Assembly: GCA_027452065.1 (NCBI GenBank)
Contig: DAIDHC010000062.1
Coordinates: 1-39,903, forward strand
Direction: 5' to 3'
DNA from: Bryobacterales bacterium
GTDB lineage: Bacteria; Acidobacteriota; Terriglobia; Bryobacterales; Bryobacteraceae
Length of the DNA: 39,903 nucleotides
Shown: piece after piece, positions 31,549 through 39,903 of the stretch
Layout of the letters: each line of letters starts with the position of its first letter
How positions within the stretch are numbered: position 1 is the first letter of the stretch
Translations under genes and position numbers: made by a program
The notes under the pieces: generated by a model
Seen by the model: only the letters and a program-made list of their open reading frames with translations
What the model was told of the DNA's origin: nothing
Databases searched by the model: none

Positions 31549-34245
31549 ATGAGTGTTAACCTTCGCTCCCTGATTGGACGGCTGAACAATGAGACCCGCG
31601 GAGCGCTCGAAGGCGCCGCCGGACTCTGTCTGTCCCGCACCCACTACGATGTCGAGATCGAGCACTATCTCACCAAGCTGCTCGACAACACGGCCTCGGA
31701 CTTCTCCCTGATCCTGAAACAGATGGGCATCGACCGCTCCCGTCTGTCCGGCGATCTGGCCCGAAGCCTCGACAAGCTGAAAACCGGCAATGCCCGCACG
31801 CCGGCGCTCAGCCCCTGGCTGACCAAAATGTTCACCGAGGCCTGGACCGTCGGCTCCATCGACTTCGGCGCCACCCAGGTCCGCACCGGCCACACCATCC
31901 TCGCTCTGTTCGTCAACGAGGAGCTCAGCCGCCTGGTCCGCGACATCAGCCGCGAGTTCCAGAAGGTCACCGCCGACGTCCTTCGGGCAGAGTTCCTCAA
32001 CATCGTCTCCGCTTCCCAGGAAAGCGACCAGTCGCCCACGGCCGCGGCCGCCGGCTCCGGCGACATGCCCCGCCCCGGCGGCGGCAAGACGCCCAATCTC
32101 GACCAGTTCACCATCAACCTCACCGAGCGCGCCAAGCAGGGCAAGATCGATCCCGTGCTCGGCCGCGACTGGGAGATCCGCCAGGTGGTCGATATCCTCA
32201 CCCGGCGCCGCCAGAACAACCCCATCCTGGTCGGCGAGGCCGGCGTCGGCAAGACCGCCGTCGTCGAGGGCTTCGCGCTGCGCATCGCCAATGGCGACGT
32301 TCCTCCGTCGCTCAAGAACGTCACCCTCCGGACCCTCGATCTCGCGCTGCTTCAGGCGGGCGCGGGCGTCAAAGGCGAATTTGAAAACCGCCTCAAGGGC
32401 CTCATCGAGGAGGTCAAGAGCTCACCCTCGCCGCTGATCCTGTTCATCGACGAAGCGCACACCATGATCGGCGCCGGCGGCCAGGCGGGTCAGAACGACG
32501 CCGCCAACCTGCTCAAGCCCGCGCTCGCCCGCGGTGAGCTGCGCACCATCGCCGCCACGACATGGAGCGAATACAAGAAGTATTTTGAAAAGGACCCGGC
32601 GCTGGCCCGCCGCTTCCAGCTCATCAAAGTCGAGGAGCCGAGCGAAATCACCTGCACGGTGATGCTCCGCGGCGTGGTTCCGGCGCTGGAGAACCATCAC
32701 AACGTCCGCATTCTCGACGAAGGACTGAGCGCCGCCGTCCGCCTCTCCCACCGTTACCTGCCCGACCGGCAACTGCCCGACAAAGCGGTCAGCGTGCTCG
32801 ACACCGCCTGCGCCCGTCTGTCACTCGGCCAGAACTCCATTCCACCCGCTATTGAGGACGCCCAGCGCCTGCTCGACGACGTCGCCGTCCAGACCCGCGT
32901 TCTCGAGCGCGAGAGCGCGGTCGGGGCCGATCACGCCGAACGCCTCGCGCATCTGGCCACCGTCAAGGTCGATACCGAGCGCCGGCTGGCCGAGCTCAAG
33001 GCCCGTTGGGAAAAGGAACGCGACCTGGTTTCGCGCATCCGCGAGATCCGCAGCCAGCTCGAAGCTTCGGCCACCGGGCAGGCCGCCGTTCAGGAACAGG
33101 CCTCGGCCGCCGCGGCCGGCAACGGGTCCACCGCCGCCGCGGCCGCGCCTTCGCCCGAAGCGCTCCGCGCCGACCTTGCCACCCTCAACAAGGAACTCGA
33201 CGCGCTCCAGGGCGAAAATCCGCTCATCCGCGTTTCGGTCGACGCCTCGCTCGTCGGCGAAGTCATCTCCAACTGGACCGGCATTCCGGTCGGCAAAATG
33301 ATGCGCGACGACGTCGCCATCGCCCTCGCCATGGAGTCCCACCTCGGCGCCCGCGTCATCGGCCAGGTACACGCTCTGGAAATCATCAGCCGCCGTATTC
33401 GCACCTCCAAGGCCGGCATCGAGGACCCCGGCAAGCCCGTCGGCGTCTTCATGCTAGCCGGCCCCAGCGGCGTCGGAAAAACGGAAACCGCCCTCGCCCT
33501 CAGCGACCTGCTGTTTGGCGGCGAGCGGAATCTCATCACCATTAACATGTCCGAGTTCCAGGAAGCCCACACCGTTTCCACCCTGAAGGGCTCGCCTCCC
33601 GGATACGTCGGCTACGGCGAAGGCGGCGTGCTCACCGAGGCTGTCCGGCGCCGGCCCTACTCCGTCGTCCTTCTCGACGAGGTTGAAAAGGCCCACCCCG
33701 ATGTCCTCGAGCTCTTCTTCCAGGTGTTCGACAAGGGCATGATGGAGGACGGCGAAGGCCGCCAGATCGATTTCAAAAACACCATCATCATCCTCACCAC
33801 CAACGCGGGCACGGAAACGCTCATGAAGCTCTGCGCCGACCCGGAAACCATGCCCAGCGGCGAAGGCCTCGTCAAGGCCCTGAAGCCCGAGCTCGACAAG
33901 ATCTTCAAGCCCGCCTTTCTCGGCCGCATGGTCATCATTCCCTACTTCCCCGTCCGCGACGAAGCCCTCAAGCGCATCGTCACGCTCAAGCTGGGCAAGA
34001 TCCAGCGGCGCCTCACCGAAACGCACAAGATCGCTCTGGGCTACGATCCCGCCCTGATCGACGAGGTCGCCCGCCGCTGCACGGAAGTGGAAAGCGGCGC
34101 CCGCAACGTCGACAACATCCTGACCAACTCGCTGCTGCCCGAAATCTCCCGGAGCCTTCTCGAACGAATCGCCGAAGGAACCAAGCCGCAGAACATCCAG
34201 GTGGGCATTGGCGACGACGGCTCTTTCACATACTCTTATTCGTGA
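31549..34245 (+). CDS. clpV: T6SS sheath-recycling AAA+ ATPase ClpV (TssH)
   Basis: 898 aa Clp/Hsp100 ATPase that disassembles contracted TssB/TssC sheath. The N-terminal domain (about 1-160) is followed by AAA-1 with Walker A GEAGVGKT (229-236), a long Ala/Glu-rich middle domain, and AAA-2 with Walker A GPSGVGKT (638-645) and the [20 protein letters not shown] segment. The N-terminal [20 protein letters not shown] and the T6SS setting separate it from ClpB. TagJ is encoded in the same operon, in line with a ClpV class that co-evolved with TagJ. Nine bases separate it from vgrG. Confidence 0.96.
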   Translation: MSVNLRSLIGRLNNETRGALEGAAGLCLSRTHYDVEIEHYLTKLLDNTASDFSLILKQMGIDRSRLSGDLARSLDKLKTGNARTPALSPWLTKMFTEAWTVGSIDFGATQVRTGHTILALFVNEELSRLVRDISREFQKVTADVLRAEFLNIVSASQESDQSPTAAAAGSGDMPRPGGGKTPNLDQFTINLTERAKQGKIDPVLGRDWEIRQVVDILTRRRQNNPILVGEAGVGKTAVVEGFALRIANGDVPPSLKNVTLRTLDLALLQAGAGVKGEFENRLKGLIEEVKSSPSPLILFIDEAHTMIGAGGQAGQNDAANLLKPALARGELRTIAATTWSEYKKYFEKDPALARRFQLIKVEEPSEITCTVMLRGVVPALENHHNVRILDEGLSAAVRLSHRYLPDRQLPDKAVSVLDTACARLSLGQNSIPPAIEDAQRLLDDVAVQTRVLERESAVGADHAERLAHLATVKVDTERRLAELKARWEKERDLVSRIREIRSQLEASATGQAAVQEQASAAAAGNGSTAAAAAPSPEALRADLATLNKELDALQGENPLIRVSVDASLVGEVISNWTGIPVGKMMRDDVAIALAMESHLGARVIGQVHALEIISRRIRTSKAGIEDPGKPVGVFMLAGPSGVGKTETALALSDLLFGGERNLITINMSEFQEAHTVSTLKGSPPGYVGYGEGGVLTEAVRRRPYSVVLLDEVEKAHPDVLELFFQVFDKGMMEDGEGRQIDFKNTIIILTTNAGTETLMKLCADPETMPSGEGLVKALKPELDKIFKPAFLGRMVIIPYFPVRDEALKRIVTLKLGKIQRRLTETHKIALGYDPALIDEVARRCTEVESGARNVDNILTNSLLPEISRSLLERIAEGTKPQNIQVGIGDDGSFTYSYS

Positions 34246-34254
34246 GGGACTCCC

Positions 34255-36321
34255 ATGGCATACACGCAATCCGGGCGCCCGCTGAGCGTCGCGACCCCGG
34301 CCGGCAACGACGTTCTCCTGCTCGAGCGCATCAGTGGGCAGGACGGCGTCTCCACGCTCTTTCAGTACGAGCTCGAGATGGCCTCGGAGAACGACTCGAT
34401 CAGCGCCAGCAGCCTCATCCGCCAGAAGGCCACCGTCACCATGCAACTTCAGGGCGGAAAGCAGCGGTACATTAACGGCTACATCAGCCGCTTCGTCCAA
34501 CTGGGACGCGCCGAAGGCCTCACCACCTACCATGCCACCATCGTTCCCTGGCTGTGGAACCTTACGCTGTGGGCCGACTGCCGCATCTTCCAGAACAAGA
34601 CGACGCCCCAGATCGTGCAGCAGGTCTTCAGCGACAACGGCTTCTCCGATTTCACGCTCAGCCTGATTAAGACCTACGAACCCCGCGAATACTGCGTCCA
34701 GTACCGGGAAACGAACTTCGATTTCGTTTCCCGGCTTCTCGAAGAGGAAGGCATCTACTACTACTTCCAGCACACAGACGGAACGCACAATATGATCCTG
34801 GTCGACGATCCGGCCAAGATCGACTTCTGCCCCAACCAGAAGTCGGCCACCATTTACCCTAAGGCGAGCATGCCTCTCAACGCGGACGTCATCGGCGACA
34901 TCCAGTTCGAGTACCGCGCCAACACCGATAAGATTACGCTCAACGATTACAACTTCCTCACGCCCTCCAATAGCCTGCTGGCCCATGTGTCGGGCAAGTA
35001 CACCGAGGAAGTGTACGATTATCCCGGCCGCTACCTGACCGCGGCCCAAGGCGACACCGTGAGCCGCGTCCGCCTGGAGGAGCAGGAGGCCCCGCTCCTG
35101 GTGGGCATCGGTGAAAGCGTCTGCCGCGCCTTCACCAGCGGCTATAAGTTCGATCTCAAGGGCCACTATCGCACGGACCTGAACCAGACGTACTTCCTGC
35201 TCCGCCTCTCCTTCGACATGCGGACCAACAGCTACCGCTCCCAATCCGAGCAGGTCCGCTTCGATTACTCCAACCGCTTTGAGATGATCCCCATCTCGAC
35301 GCCCTACCGGCCTCCGCGCCTCACCCGGAAAGGCCGCGTGCTCGGCACCCAGACCGCGCTCGTCGTCGGTCCGTCGGGCGAGGAGATCTACACCGACAAA
35401 TACGGCCGCGTCAAAGTCCAGTTTTATTGGGACCGCATCGGGACGAAAGATCAGAACAGCTCCTGCTGGATCCGCGTCAGCCAGGAATGGGCCGGCAAGA
35501 ACTGGGGATCGATTCACATCCCCCGCATCGGCCAGGAAGTCGTCGTCGACTTTCTCGAAGGCGACCCCGACCGCCCCATCATCACCGGCCGCGTTTACAA
35601 CGCCGAGCAGATGCCGCCCTACACCCTGCCCGATAACATGACCCAGAGCGGCATCCAGACCCGGAGCTCGAAGGGAGGCGGGGCCGCCAACTACAATGAA
35701 ATCCGCTTCGAGGATCTCAAGGGCTCCGAGCTCCTTCTCATCCATGCCGAAAAGGACAAGCAGGTGGAGGTGGAGCACGACCGCACCGAAACCGTAGGCA
35801 ACGACGAGACCATCACCATCGGCCACAACCGCACCGAAGAGGTGAAGAACGACGAAAGCATCACCATCGACCACGACCGCACGGAGCTGGTCAAAAACAA
35901 CGAGAGCATCACCATTAACAACAACCGGACCGAGGTGGTTCAGAACGACGAGAACATCACCATCAACGGCGGCCGCACCGAGCTGGTCCAGAAATCGGAA
36001 AACATCACCATCAATCAAAGCCGCACCGAGATGGTCGCCCAGTCGGAGACCATCACGATTGGCGAGAGCCGCACGGTGGAAATCGGCGAGTCCGAGACTG
36101 TCACCATTGGCGAGTCGCAAACCATGACCATTGGCGAGTCCCAGACCGCTACGATCGGCGAGTCGCAGACAGTCACGGTCGGCGAGTCAGTCACCATCAT
36201 GGCCGGCGAGGAGATCACCCTGATGGCGGGCTCCAACATCATCAGCCTCGGCCCGTCGGGCATCTCCATCGTCAGCGGCGCCATGATCACCATCACCGCT
36301 CCCATGATCATGATCAACTAA
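34255..36321 (+). CDS. vgrG: T6SS spike protein VgrG (TssI) with long beta-helix tail
   Basis: 688 aa spike trimer subunit. A gp27-like part (about 1-370) carries DFVSRLLEEEGIYYYFQHTD; a gp5-like OB domain follows (about 380-480, TDKYGRVKVQFYWDR, then SQEWAGKNWGSIHIPRIGQE). The conserved NEIRFEDLKGSELLLIHAEK leads into a repeat needle (509-652) and a hydrophobic Ile-rich tip. No effector domain follows, so this is a non-evolved VgrG that needs the separate PAAR protein as its tip. The ATG has GAGGG seven bases upstream. The tail's repeats are described separately. Confidence 0.96.
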   Translation: MAYTQSGRPLSVATPAGNDVLLLERISGQDGVSTLFQYELEMASENDSISASSLIRQKATVTMQLQGGKQRYINGYISRFVQLGRAEGLTTYHATIVPWLWNLTLWADCRIFQNKTTPQIVQQVFSDNGFSDFTLSLIKTYEPREYCVQYRETNFDFVSRLLEEEGIYYYFQHTDGTHNMILVDDPAKIDFCPNQKSATIYPKASMPLNADVIGDIQFEYRANTDKITLNDYNFLTPSNSLLAHVSGKYTEEVYDYPGRYLTAAQGDTVSRVRLEEQEAPLLVGIGESVCRAFTSGYKFDLKGHYRTDLNQTYFLLRLSFDMRTNSYRSQSEQVRFDYSNRFEMIPISTPYRPPRLTRKGRVLGTQTALVVGPSGEEIYTDKYGRVKVQFYWDRIGTKDQNSSCWIRVSQEWAGKNWGSIHIPRIGQEVVVDFLEGDPDRPIITGRVYNAEQMPPYTLPDNMTQSGIQTRSSKGGGAANYNEIRFEDLKGSELLLIHAEKDKQVEVEHDRTETVGNDETITIGHNRTEEVKNDESITIDHDRTELVKNNESITINNNRTEVVQNDENITINGGRTELVQKSENITINQSRTEMVAQSETITIGESRTVEIGESETVTIGESQTMTIGESQTATIGESQTVTVGESVTIMAGEEITLMAGSNIISLGPSGISIVSGAMITITAPMIMIN
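35779..36186 (+). repeat. VgrG needle repeats, 48-base then 24-base units
   Basis: Seven imperfect 16-residue units (residues 509-620, pattern xRTExVxxxExITIxx) pass without a break into three 8-residue units of pattern SQTxTIGE (621-644). At DNA level this is a 48-base period followed by a 24-base period. The seventh unit, SRTVEIGESETVTIGE, already reads as a double 8-mer, so the short unit may have been amplified from it. Such repeats fold as a triple-stranded beta-helix. Confidence 0.85.
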
Positions 36322-36335
36322 CAGGAGACACGCCC

Positions 36336-36629
36336 ATGCCCATGCCCGCCGCGCGGCTTACCGATCTTCACGTCTGCCCCATGGTCACCGTTCTGGTGCC
36401 CCACGTCGGCGGCCCCATCACCGCGCCCGGCGCCCCCACCGTGCTCATCGGCGGCCTCCCCGCCGCTCGCCTCACCGACATCGCGATCTGCGTCGGCCCT
36501 CCCTCCATGATCGTCTTCGGCTCGCCCACGGTCATCATCGAAGGCCTTCCCGCGGCCCGCATCCTCGACCCCACCGAGCACGGCGGCGTGATCGTCCTCG
36601 GCGATTTCACCGTGATCATCGGCCCCTGA
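36336..36629 (+). CDS. PAAR-domain spike tip protein
   Basis: 97 aa, one PAAR domain only. Internal repeats of the family are visible: PAARLTDLHVCP at the start, GGLPAARLTDIAICVGPP in the middle, and EGLPAARILDPTEHGG near the end; the Cys and His residues fit the zinc site at the cone tip. It sits on the VgrG trimer and sharpens it. No N- or C-terminal toxin extension is present. It is 14 bases after vgrG, with AGGAG upstream of the ATG. Confidence 0.93.
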   Translation: MPMPAARLTDLHVCPMVTVLVPHVGGPITAPGAPTVLIGGLPAARLTDIAICVGPPSMIVFGSPTVIIEGLPAARILDPTEHGGVIVLGDFTVIIGP

Positions 36630-36666
36630 CACCGAGCCCCAAAACGTACCCGTCCTCCAATGTTTC

Positions 36667-36672
36667 TATACT
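36667..36672 (+). promoter_or_regulatory. Possible -10 box before tssK
   Basis: TATACT in the 74-base gap between the PAAR gene and tssK; no good -35 is seen at 16-18 bases. tssK may simply be read through from the upstream operon. No strong Shine-Dalgarno lies before the tssK ATG. Confidence 0.3.
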
Positions 36673-36703
36673 GGAAGAGGCGCGCTGTTCCGGACTGTCA
36701 ATT

Positions 36704-38068
36704 ATGAAGAATCTCCATCGCGTGGTCTGGTCAAGGGGAATGTTCCTCACCCCCCAGCACTTTCAATCCCAGGACCAATACCACGAAGACCAGCTTCAGT
36801 TTCGCGCTTCCGCCTCCTCGGCCCTCCAGTGGGGCCTCACCGGTCTTGCCGTAGACCAGGAGGGGCTGGCGAACGGCCTGTTCACCCTCCGCCAGTGCCG
36901 CGGCGTGCTGCCCGACGGCCTCACGTTCAGCATCCCCGACACCGACGACCCTCCGCCGGGCCGCGAGATCGCTGAGTACTTTCCCCCCACGCAACTCGAG
37001 CTCGACGTCTTTCTCACCATCCCCGAGCGCCGCGCCGGCGGACGCAATGTCACCATTGCCGGCCCCGATCCGGCCGAGGCCGCCCGCGCCGGCACGCGCT
37101 TCGTTTCCGAATCCGCCAACGTCCTCGATGAGACCGGAGGCACCGACGAAAAGCCCCTCCTCTACGCGCGCAAAAATTTCCGTCTGGCCTTCGGCGGCGA
37201 ATCCTTCGACGGCAACTCCTCGGTCCGCATCGCCCAGGTCACTCGCGACTCCACCGGCGCCTACATCCTCAAGCGCGATTTCATTCCACCTTCCCTCAGC
37301 CTCGAATCGAGCGAATACCTCCTGCTCCTGCTTCGCCGCCAGGTCGAACTTCTTTCCGCCAAAGCCCAGGCGCTTTCCTCCATGCGCCGCCAGAAAGGCA
37401 GCAGCCTCGCCGATTTCGGCAGCGGCGACCTCGCCAATTTCTGGCTGCTCCATACCGTCAACTCTTACCTCCCCATCCTCAAGCACCTCTGGACGCTCCG
37501 CCGCGTCCACCCCGAACATCTTTACAGCGCCATGCTTTCGCTCGCCGGCGGCCTGTCCACGTTCTCCCTCGACGAGCACGCCCGCAACCTGCCCGACTAC
37601 GATCACCACAACCTCGGCTCCTGCTTCACCATCCTGGACGAGAAAATCCGCGTTCTCCTGGAGACCGCCATCCCGTCCAAGTGCGTCTCGGTCCCGCTCG
37701 CGCTCACCGAGAAGTCCATCTGGTCCGGCGTCGTCGCCAAGGATGAGTATTTCAAAAAGTCGCAGTTCTTCCTGTCGGTCAGCGCCGCCCTCGGCGTCGA
37801 CGACGTGGTCAAACAGGTGCCCAAGCAGTTGAAGGTTTCCCCGCCGGCCGAAGTCCACCGCCTCATCCGCAACGCCCTGCCCGGTCTCACGCTCCGCCAC
37901 GCCCCCGTACCCCCGGGTGCTATCCCGGTGAAGTTGGGCAAGCAATACTTCAGCCTCAACCAGAGCGGTATCCTCTGGGACGGCATCGTCAAGAGCCAGC
38001 AGTTGAGCATCTTCGTTCCAGACGAATTCGAAAAGCCCGAGCTGGAAATGCTCATCGTCCTGGAATAA
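36704..38068 (+). CDS. tssK: T6SS baseplate protein TssK
   Basis: 454 aa, links the baseplate to the TssL/TssM membrane complex. The N terminus HRVVWSRGMFLTPQHFQSQD is the family's signature (WxxGMFLxPQHFQ). The middle has the TssK segment around LLRRQVELLSAKAQALSSMR, and the C-terminal receptor-binding part is present (GKQYFSLNQSGILWDGIVKS, then ELEMLIVLE at the end). It is the last gene of the T6SS locus, followed at once by a tRNA gene. A tiny CCCC/GGGG hairpin (38069-38080) just after the stop may help end transcription. Confidence 0.96.
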   Translation: MKNLHRVVWSRGMFLTPQHFQSQDQYHEDQLQFRASASSALQWGLTGLAVDQEGLANGLFTLRQCRGVLPDGLTFSIPDTDDPPPGREIAEYFPPTQLELDVFLTIPERRAGGRNVTIAGPDPAEAARAGTRFVSESANVLDETGGTDEKPLLYARKNFRLAFGGESFDGNSSVRIAQVTRDSTGAYILKRDFIPPSLSLESSEYLLLLLRRQVELLSAKAQALSSMRRQKGSSLADFGSGDLANFWLLHTVNSYLPILKHLWTLRRVHPEHLYSAMLSLAGGLSTFSLDEHARNLPDYDHHNLGSCFTILDEKIRVLLETAIPSKCVSVPLALTEKSIWSGVVAKDEYFKKSQFFLSVSAALGVDDVVKQVPKQLKVSPPAEVHRLIRNALPGLTLRHAPVPPGAIPVKLGKQYFSLNQSGILWDGIVKSQQLSIFVPDEFEKPELEMLIVLE

Positions 38069-38088
38069 CCCCAACCGGGGCTTATAAT
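38060..38088 (+). promoter_or_regulatory. Likely promoter of the tRNA-Val gene
   Basis: A perfect TATAAT (38083-38088) is preceded at 17 bases by CTGGAA (38060-38065), a weak -35 match that lies in the last codons of tssK. Transcription would start near 38095, eleven bases before the tRNA. Confidence 0.45.
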
Positions 38089-38105
38089 TGAGGTGATCCC
38101 CCGCC

Positions 38106-38182
38106 GGGCGGTTAGCTCAGCCGGTTAGAGCGCCTGCCTTACAAGCAGGAGGTCCGCGGTTCGAGCCCGCGACCGCCCACCA
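38106..38182 (+). tRNA. tRNA-Val (anticodon TAC), CCA encoded
   Basis: 77 bases fold as a full cloverleaf: acceptor GGGCGGT pairs with ACCGCCC, D stem GCTC/GAGC, anticodon stem CCTGC/GCAGG with loop CTTACAA (anticodon TAC), five-base variable loop AGGTC, T stem CGCGG/CCGCG with loop TTCGAGC, discriminator A and encoded CCA. It lies directly after the T6SS locus. Confidence 0.95.
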
Positions 38183-38247
38183 ACCCCGTACCGTCTCCCC
38201 TCGGCTGCCGGAGAAATTCCCGTCATCCGCTTCACCTCCTTAACGAG

Positions 38248-39903
38248 ATGATGTGGTCGTCGTCCGTCTCGTCGTGTGTCTCGATCTGCCTCCGGGATTG
38301 GCCCGGAACTCCCGGCCGGCGCCGCCCTCGGGCTCTCGCCGCCTTCGTCCTTCTCGCTGTCCTGGCCGGTGCGCCCAGCATGGCCAACACGCTCGCCCCA
38401 TCGGGTCTCGGCCTCGCCCCTTTTTTTTTCCCCGGACGCTGCGGCGGAGCGTCCTGTTTCGCCGTCTGGTCGCCGTCTTATTCGGCGCGCGTGCTCCGCG
38501 GCGGAATTGTCTTTCGCGCCGGCAAGAGCCACGTCAGCCTGAGCTTTCCCGGCGCGAACCCGGACGCCCTCCCGGAAGGGGAGCGTGCGCTTCCGGCGAG
38601 CCTTCACTTCCTCCGCGGGGGCCCGTCCGCGGTTGACCGTCAGGACTTGTCCACCTTTGCCGCGGTTCGCTCGCCCGAACTCTATCCCGGCATCGATTGG
38701 GTGATTTCCGCGGGGTCCTCGCAGCTAAAGTCCGAATTCATCGTTTCACCCCATTCCCGTCCGGACCGCATCGCGCTTCGCTTCTCCGGCGCGGCGGTTT
38801 CCCTGCGCCACGACGGCGCAATCGTCCTCACAACCCCGGACTTCCAGGGCCTCGAGCCGCCGCCCGTTGCCTGGCAGAGCGTGGGAGGGCAGACCCGTCC
38901 CGTCGCCGTCGCCTTCCAGATTGCCGCCAACGGCGACGTACGATTCAAACTCTCGCACTATGATCCCGATGTTCCTCTTGTCATCGATCCCCCGCTTACC
39001 TACAGTTCCCTGATTGGCGGAGGCACCGACAACGCCGCCACCGCCATTGCCAGCGATCTCGCCGGCAACGTCTATATCGCCGGGTGGACCGACTCGGCCA
39101 ATTTTCCGGTGGTTAACGCCCTCCAGGCTGCTTCGGGCGGAGGAAACGACGCCTTCGTGCTCAAGCTGAATCCCGCCGGGAACACGCTCCTCTACGCCAC
39201 CTTTCTCGGGGGAAGCGGCGACGACCGCGCCTTCGGCATCGCCGTGGATTCAGCGGGTGAAGCTACCGTTGTCGGTTGGACGCAGTCCACCAACTTCCCT
39301 ACCGCCTCCGCCGCCCAGTCCTCGCTCAGAGGCGGAAGCGGCCAGGACGCCTTCGTCGCGAAACTCAACTCCTCCGGCAGCGCCTTCGTCTTCTCCACCT
39401 ACCTCGGTGGATCCGGCGCCGACGCGGCAAACGCCGTCGCGATTTCAACCCTGGGCGCCATTTGCGTTGTCGGCGACACGCTGTCGAGCGACTTTCCCAC
39501 CCTCACCGCGCAACAGCCAAACTACGCCGGCGCCCAGGACGCCTTCGTCACTGTGTATTCCACCTCAGGCGCCCTCACCTATTCTTCTTTCCTCGGAGGT
39601 TCCGGCCAGGACCATGCCGCGGCCATCACCGTCGATAGTTCCGCCAACATCGTCGTCGCCGGGTCCACCTATTCCGTGAATTTCCCCGTAGCCAACCCGA
39701 TTCAGGCCCGCAACAACGGCGGCCAGGACGCCTTCGTATCGAAATTCAGCCCCATCGGCGCACTTCTCTTCAGTTCCTATCTGGGCGGGTCCGGCGGAAG
39801 CCCGTCCTTTCCGGAGGGAGCCTCGGGCGTCGCCGTCGACGCCTCCGGCTACCTCTATCTCGCCGGAACCACCCCATCGCAAAACTTCCCCACCGTCGCG
39901 TCA
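38248..39903 (+). CDS. Exported SBBP-repeat protein with DUF7948-type N domain (3' end outside window)
   Basis: The open frame runs off the window, so the 3' end is missing; at least 552 residues are visible. Start at ATG 38248 (or the next codon, 38251) without a strong Shine-Dalgarno. A long signal peptide has an Arg-rich n-region and the core ALAAFVLLAVLAGAPSMA. Next is the N domain typical of SBBP proteins (about 90-250), with ELYPGIDWVIS, SRPDRIALRFSGA and YDPDVPLVIDPPLTYSS. From 39001 onward there are about five SBBP units. Such proteins are numerous in Solibacter-like Acidobacteria; they are presumed beta-propeller surface or secreted proteins of unknown role. A run of nine T at 38421-38429 lies in the coding sequence. 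Confidence 0.85.
   Translation, partial: MMWSSSVSSCVSICLRDWPGTPGRRRPRALAAFVLLAVLAGAPSMANTLAPSGLGLAPFFFPGRCGGASCFAVWSPSYSARVLRGGIVFRAGKSHVSLSFPGANPDALPEGERALPASLHFLRGGPSAVDRQDLSTFAAVRSPELYPGIDWVISAGSSQLKSEFIVSPHSRPDRIALRFSGAAVSLRHDGAIVLTTPDFQGLEPPPVAWQSVGGQTRPVAVAFQIAANGDVRFKLSHYDPDVPLVIDPPLTYSSLIGGGTDNAATAIASDLAGNVYIAGWTDSANFPVVNALQAASGGGNDAFVLKLNPAGNTLLYATFLGGSGDDRAFGIAVDSAGEATVVGWTQSTNFPTASAAQSSLRGGSGQDAFVAKLNSSGSAFVFSTYLGGSGADAANAVAISTLGAICVVGDTLSSDFPTLTAQQPNYAGAQDAFVTVYSTSGALTYSSFLGGSGQDHAAAITVDSSANIVVAGSTYSVNFPVANPIQARNNGGQDAFVSKFSPIGALLFSSYLGGSGGSPSFPEGASGVAVDASGYLYLAGTTPSQNFPTVAS
39001..39903 (+). repeat. SBBP repeats, about 64-66 residues each
   Basis: Units begin at Y/FSxxLGGSG and contain AxAIAVDxxGNxxVAG, a T-S-x-NFP segment and GGxDAFVxKL. 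The first starts at 39001, the second at 39193, the third near 39391; five are seen, the last cut by the window end. Each unit probably makes one blade of a propeller. Confidence 0.8.

Noticed and set aside
33454..36120. Minus-strand frame of 888 codons opposite clpV and vgrG
   Set aside because: Repetitive Val/Ala/Asp/Gly sequence is only the mirror of the vgrG repeats; no ribosome binding site or domain.
35779..36186. Regular 24- and 48-base repeats as a possible CRISPR-like array
   Set aside because: The repeats are in frame, imperfect, without unique spacers, and encode the VgrG beta-helix. No CRISPR array or cas gene is in the window.
38125..38226. Small minus-strand frame with a perfect Shine-Dalgarno (AAGGAGG) ending antisense to the tRNA
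   Set aside because: The encoded ARTADLLLVRQAL is the familiar artefact of translating a tRNA antisense strand. The SD match is striking but there is no other coding sign.
38233..38242. CACCTCCTTA, identical to the 3' end of 16S rRNA, just before the SBBP gene start
   Set aside because: No other 16S sequence flanks it, so it is not an rRNA remnant; a ten-base match in 40 kb can be chance.

Overview
The window is high-GC bacterial chromosome and most likely comes from an Acidobacteriota of the Solibacterales/Bryobacteraceae type. This is an inference. It rests on the base composition, on the SBBP-repeat secreted protein at the right end (a family very abundant in that group), and on the mix of a flagellum, a type VI secretion system (T6SS) and Ser/Thr kinases.

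Left part (1-10.8 kb), housekeeping and flagellar genes: feoB (ferrous iron transporter, at the left edge) and trxB read rightward. A leftward flagellar block follows, with a small FliT-like protein, fliD, and a protein with a degenerate GGDEF domain. fliD and the GGDEF-like gene each have a sigma-28 (FliA) type promoter of the same architecture. Next are a leftward class A beta-lactamase-fold protein, rightward ftsK with a recognisable promoter, and leftward genes for a zinc-ribbon PspC protein and a SAM methyltransferase.

Central and right part (10.9-38.1 kb), one long rightward T6SS locus. The order is PP2C phosphatase, Ser/Thr kinase, a PEGA-like exported protein, tssL, tssM, a GT4 glycosyltransferase and a second Ser/Thr kinase. 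Then come tssB, tssC, hcp, tagJ/impE, tssA, tssE, tssF, tssG, clpV (tssH), vgrG, PAAR and tssK. TssL/TssM form the membrane anchor. TssK/E/F/G with VgrG form the baseplate, TssA caps it, Hcp is the tube, TssB/C the contractile sheath, and ClpV with TagJ recycles the sheath. VgrG-PAAR is the spike. The phosphatase and kinases suggest control by threonine phosphorylation. I see no tssJ lipoprotein, no FHA-domain protein and no effector/immunity pair. The sheath operon has a strong promoter with an operator-like palindrome in its spacer and a hairpin in its leader.

Right edge (38.1-39.9 kb): a tRNA-Val(TAC) with encoded CCA, then the 5' part of a large exported SBBP-repeat protein that runs off the window.

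At window scale, the + strand is G-rich on the left whichever way the genes point, and C-rich on the right. FtsK-type GGGNAGGG motifs point rightward on the left and leftward on the right. This is the pattern expected around a replication terminus.
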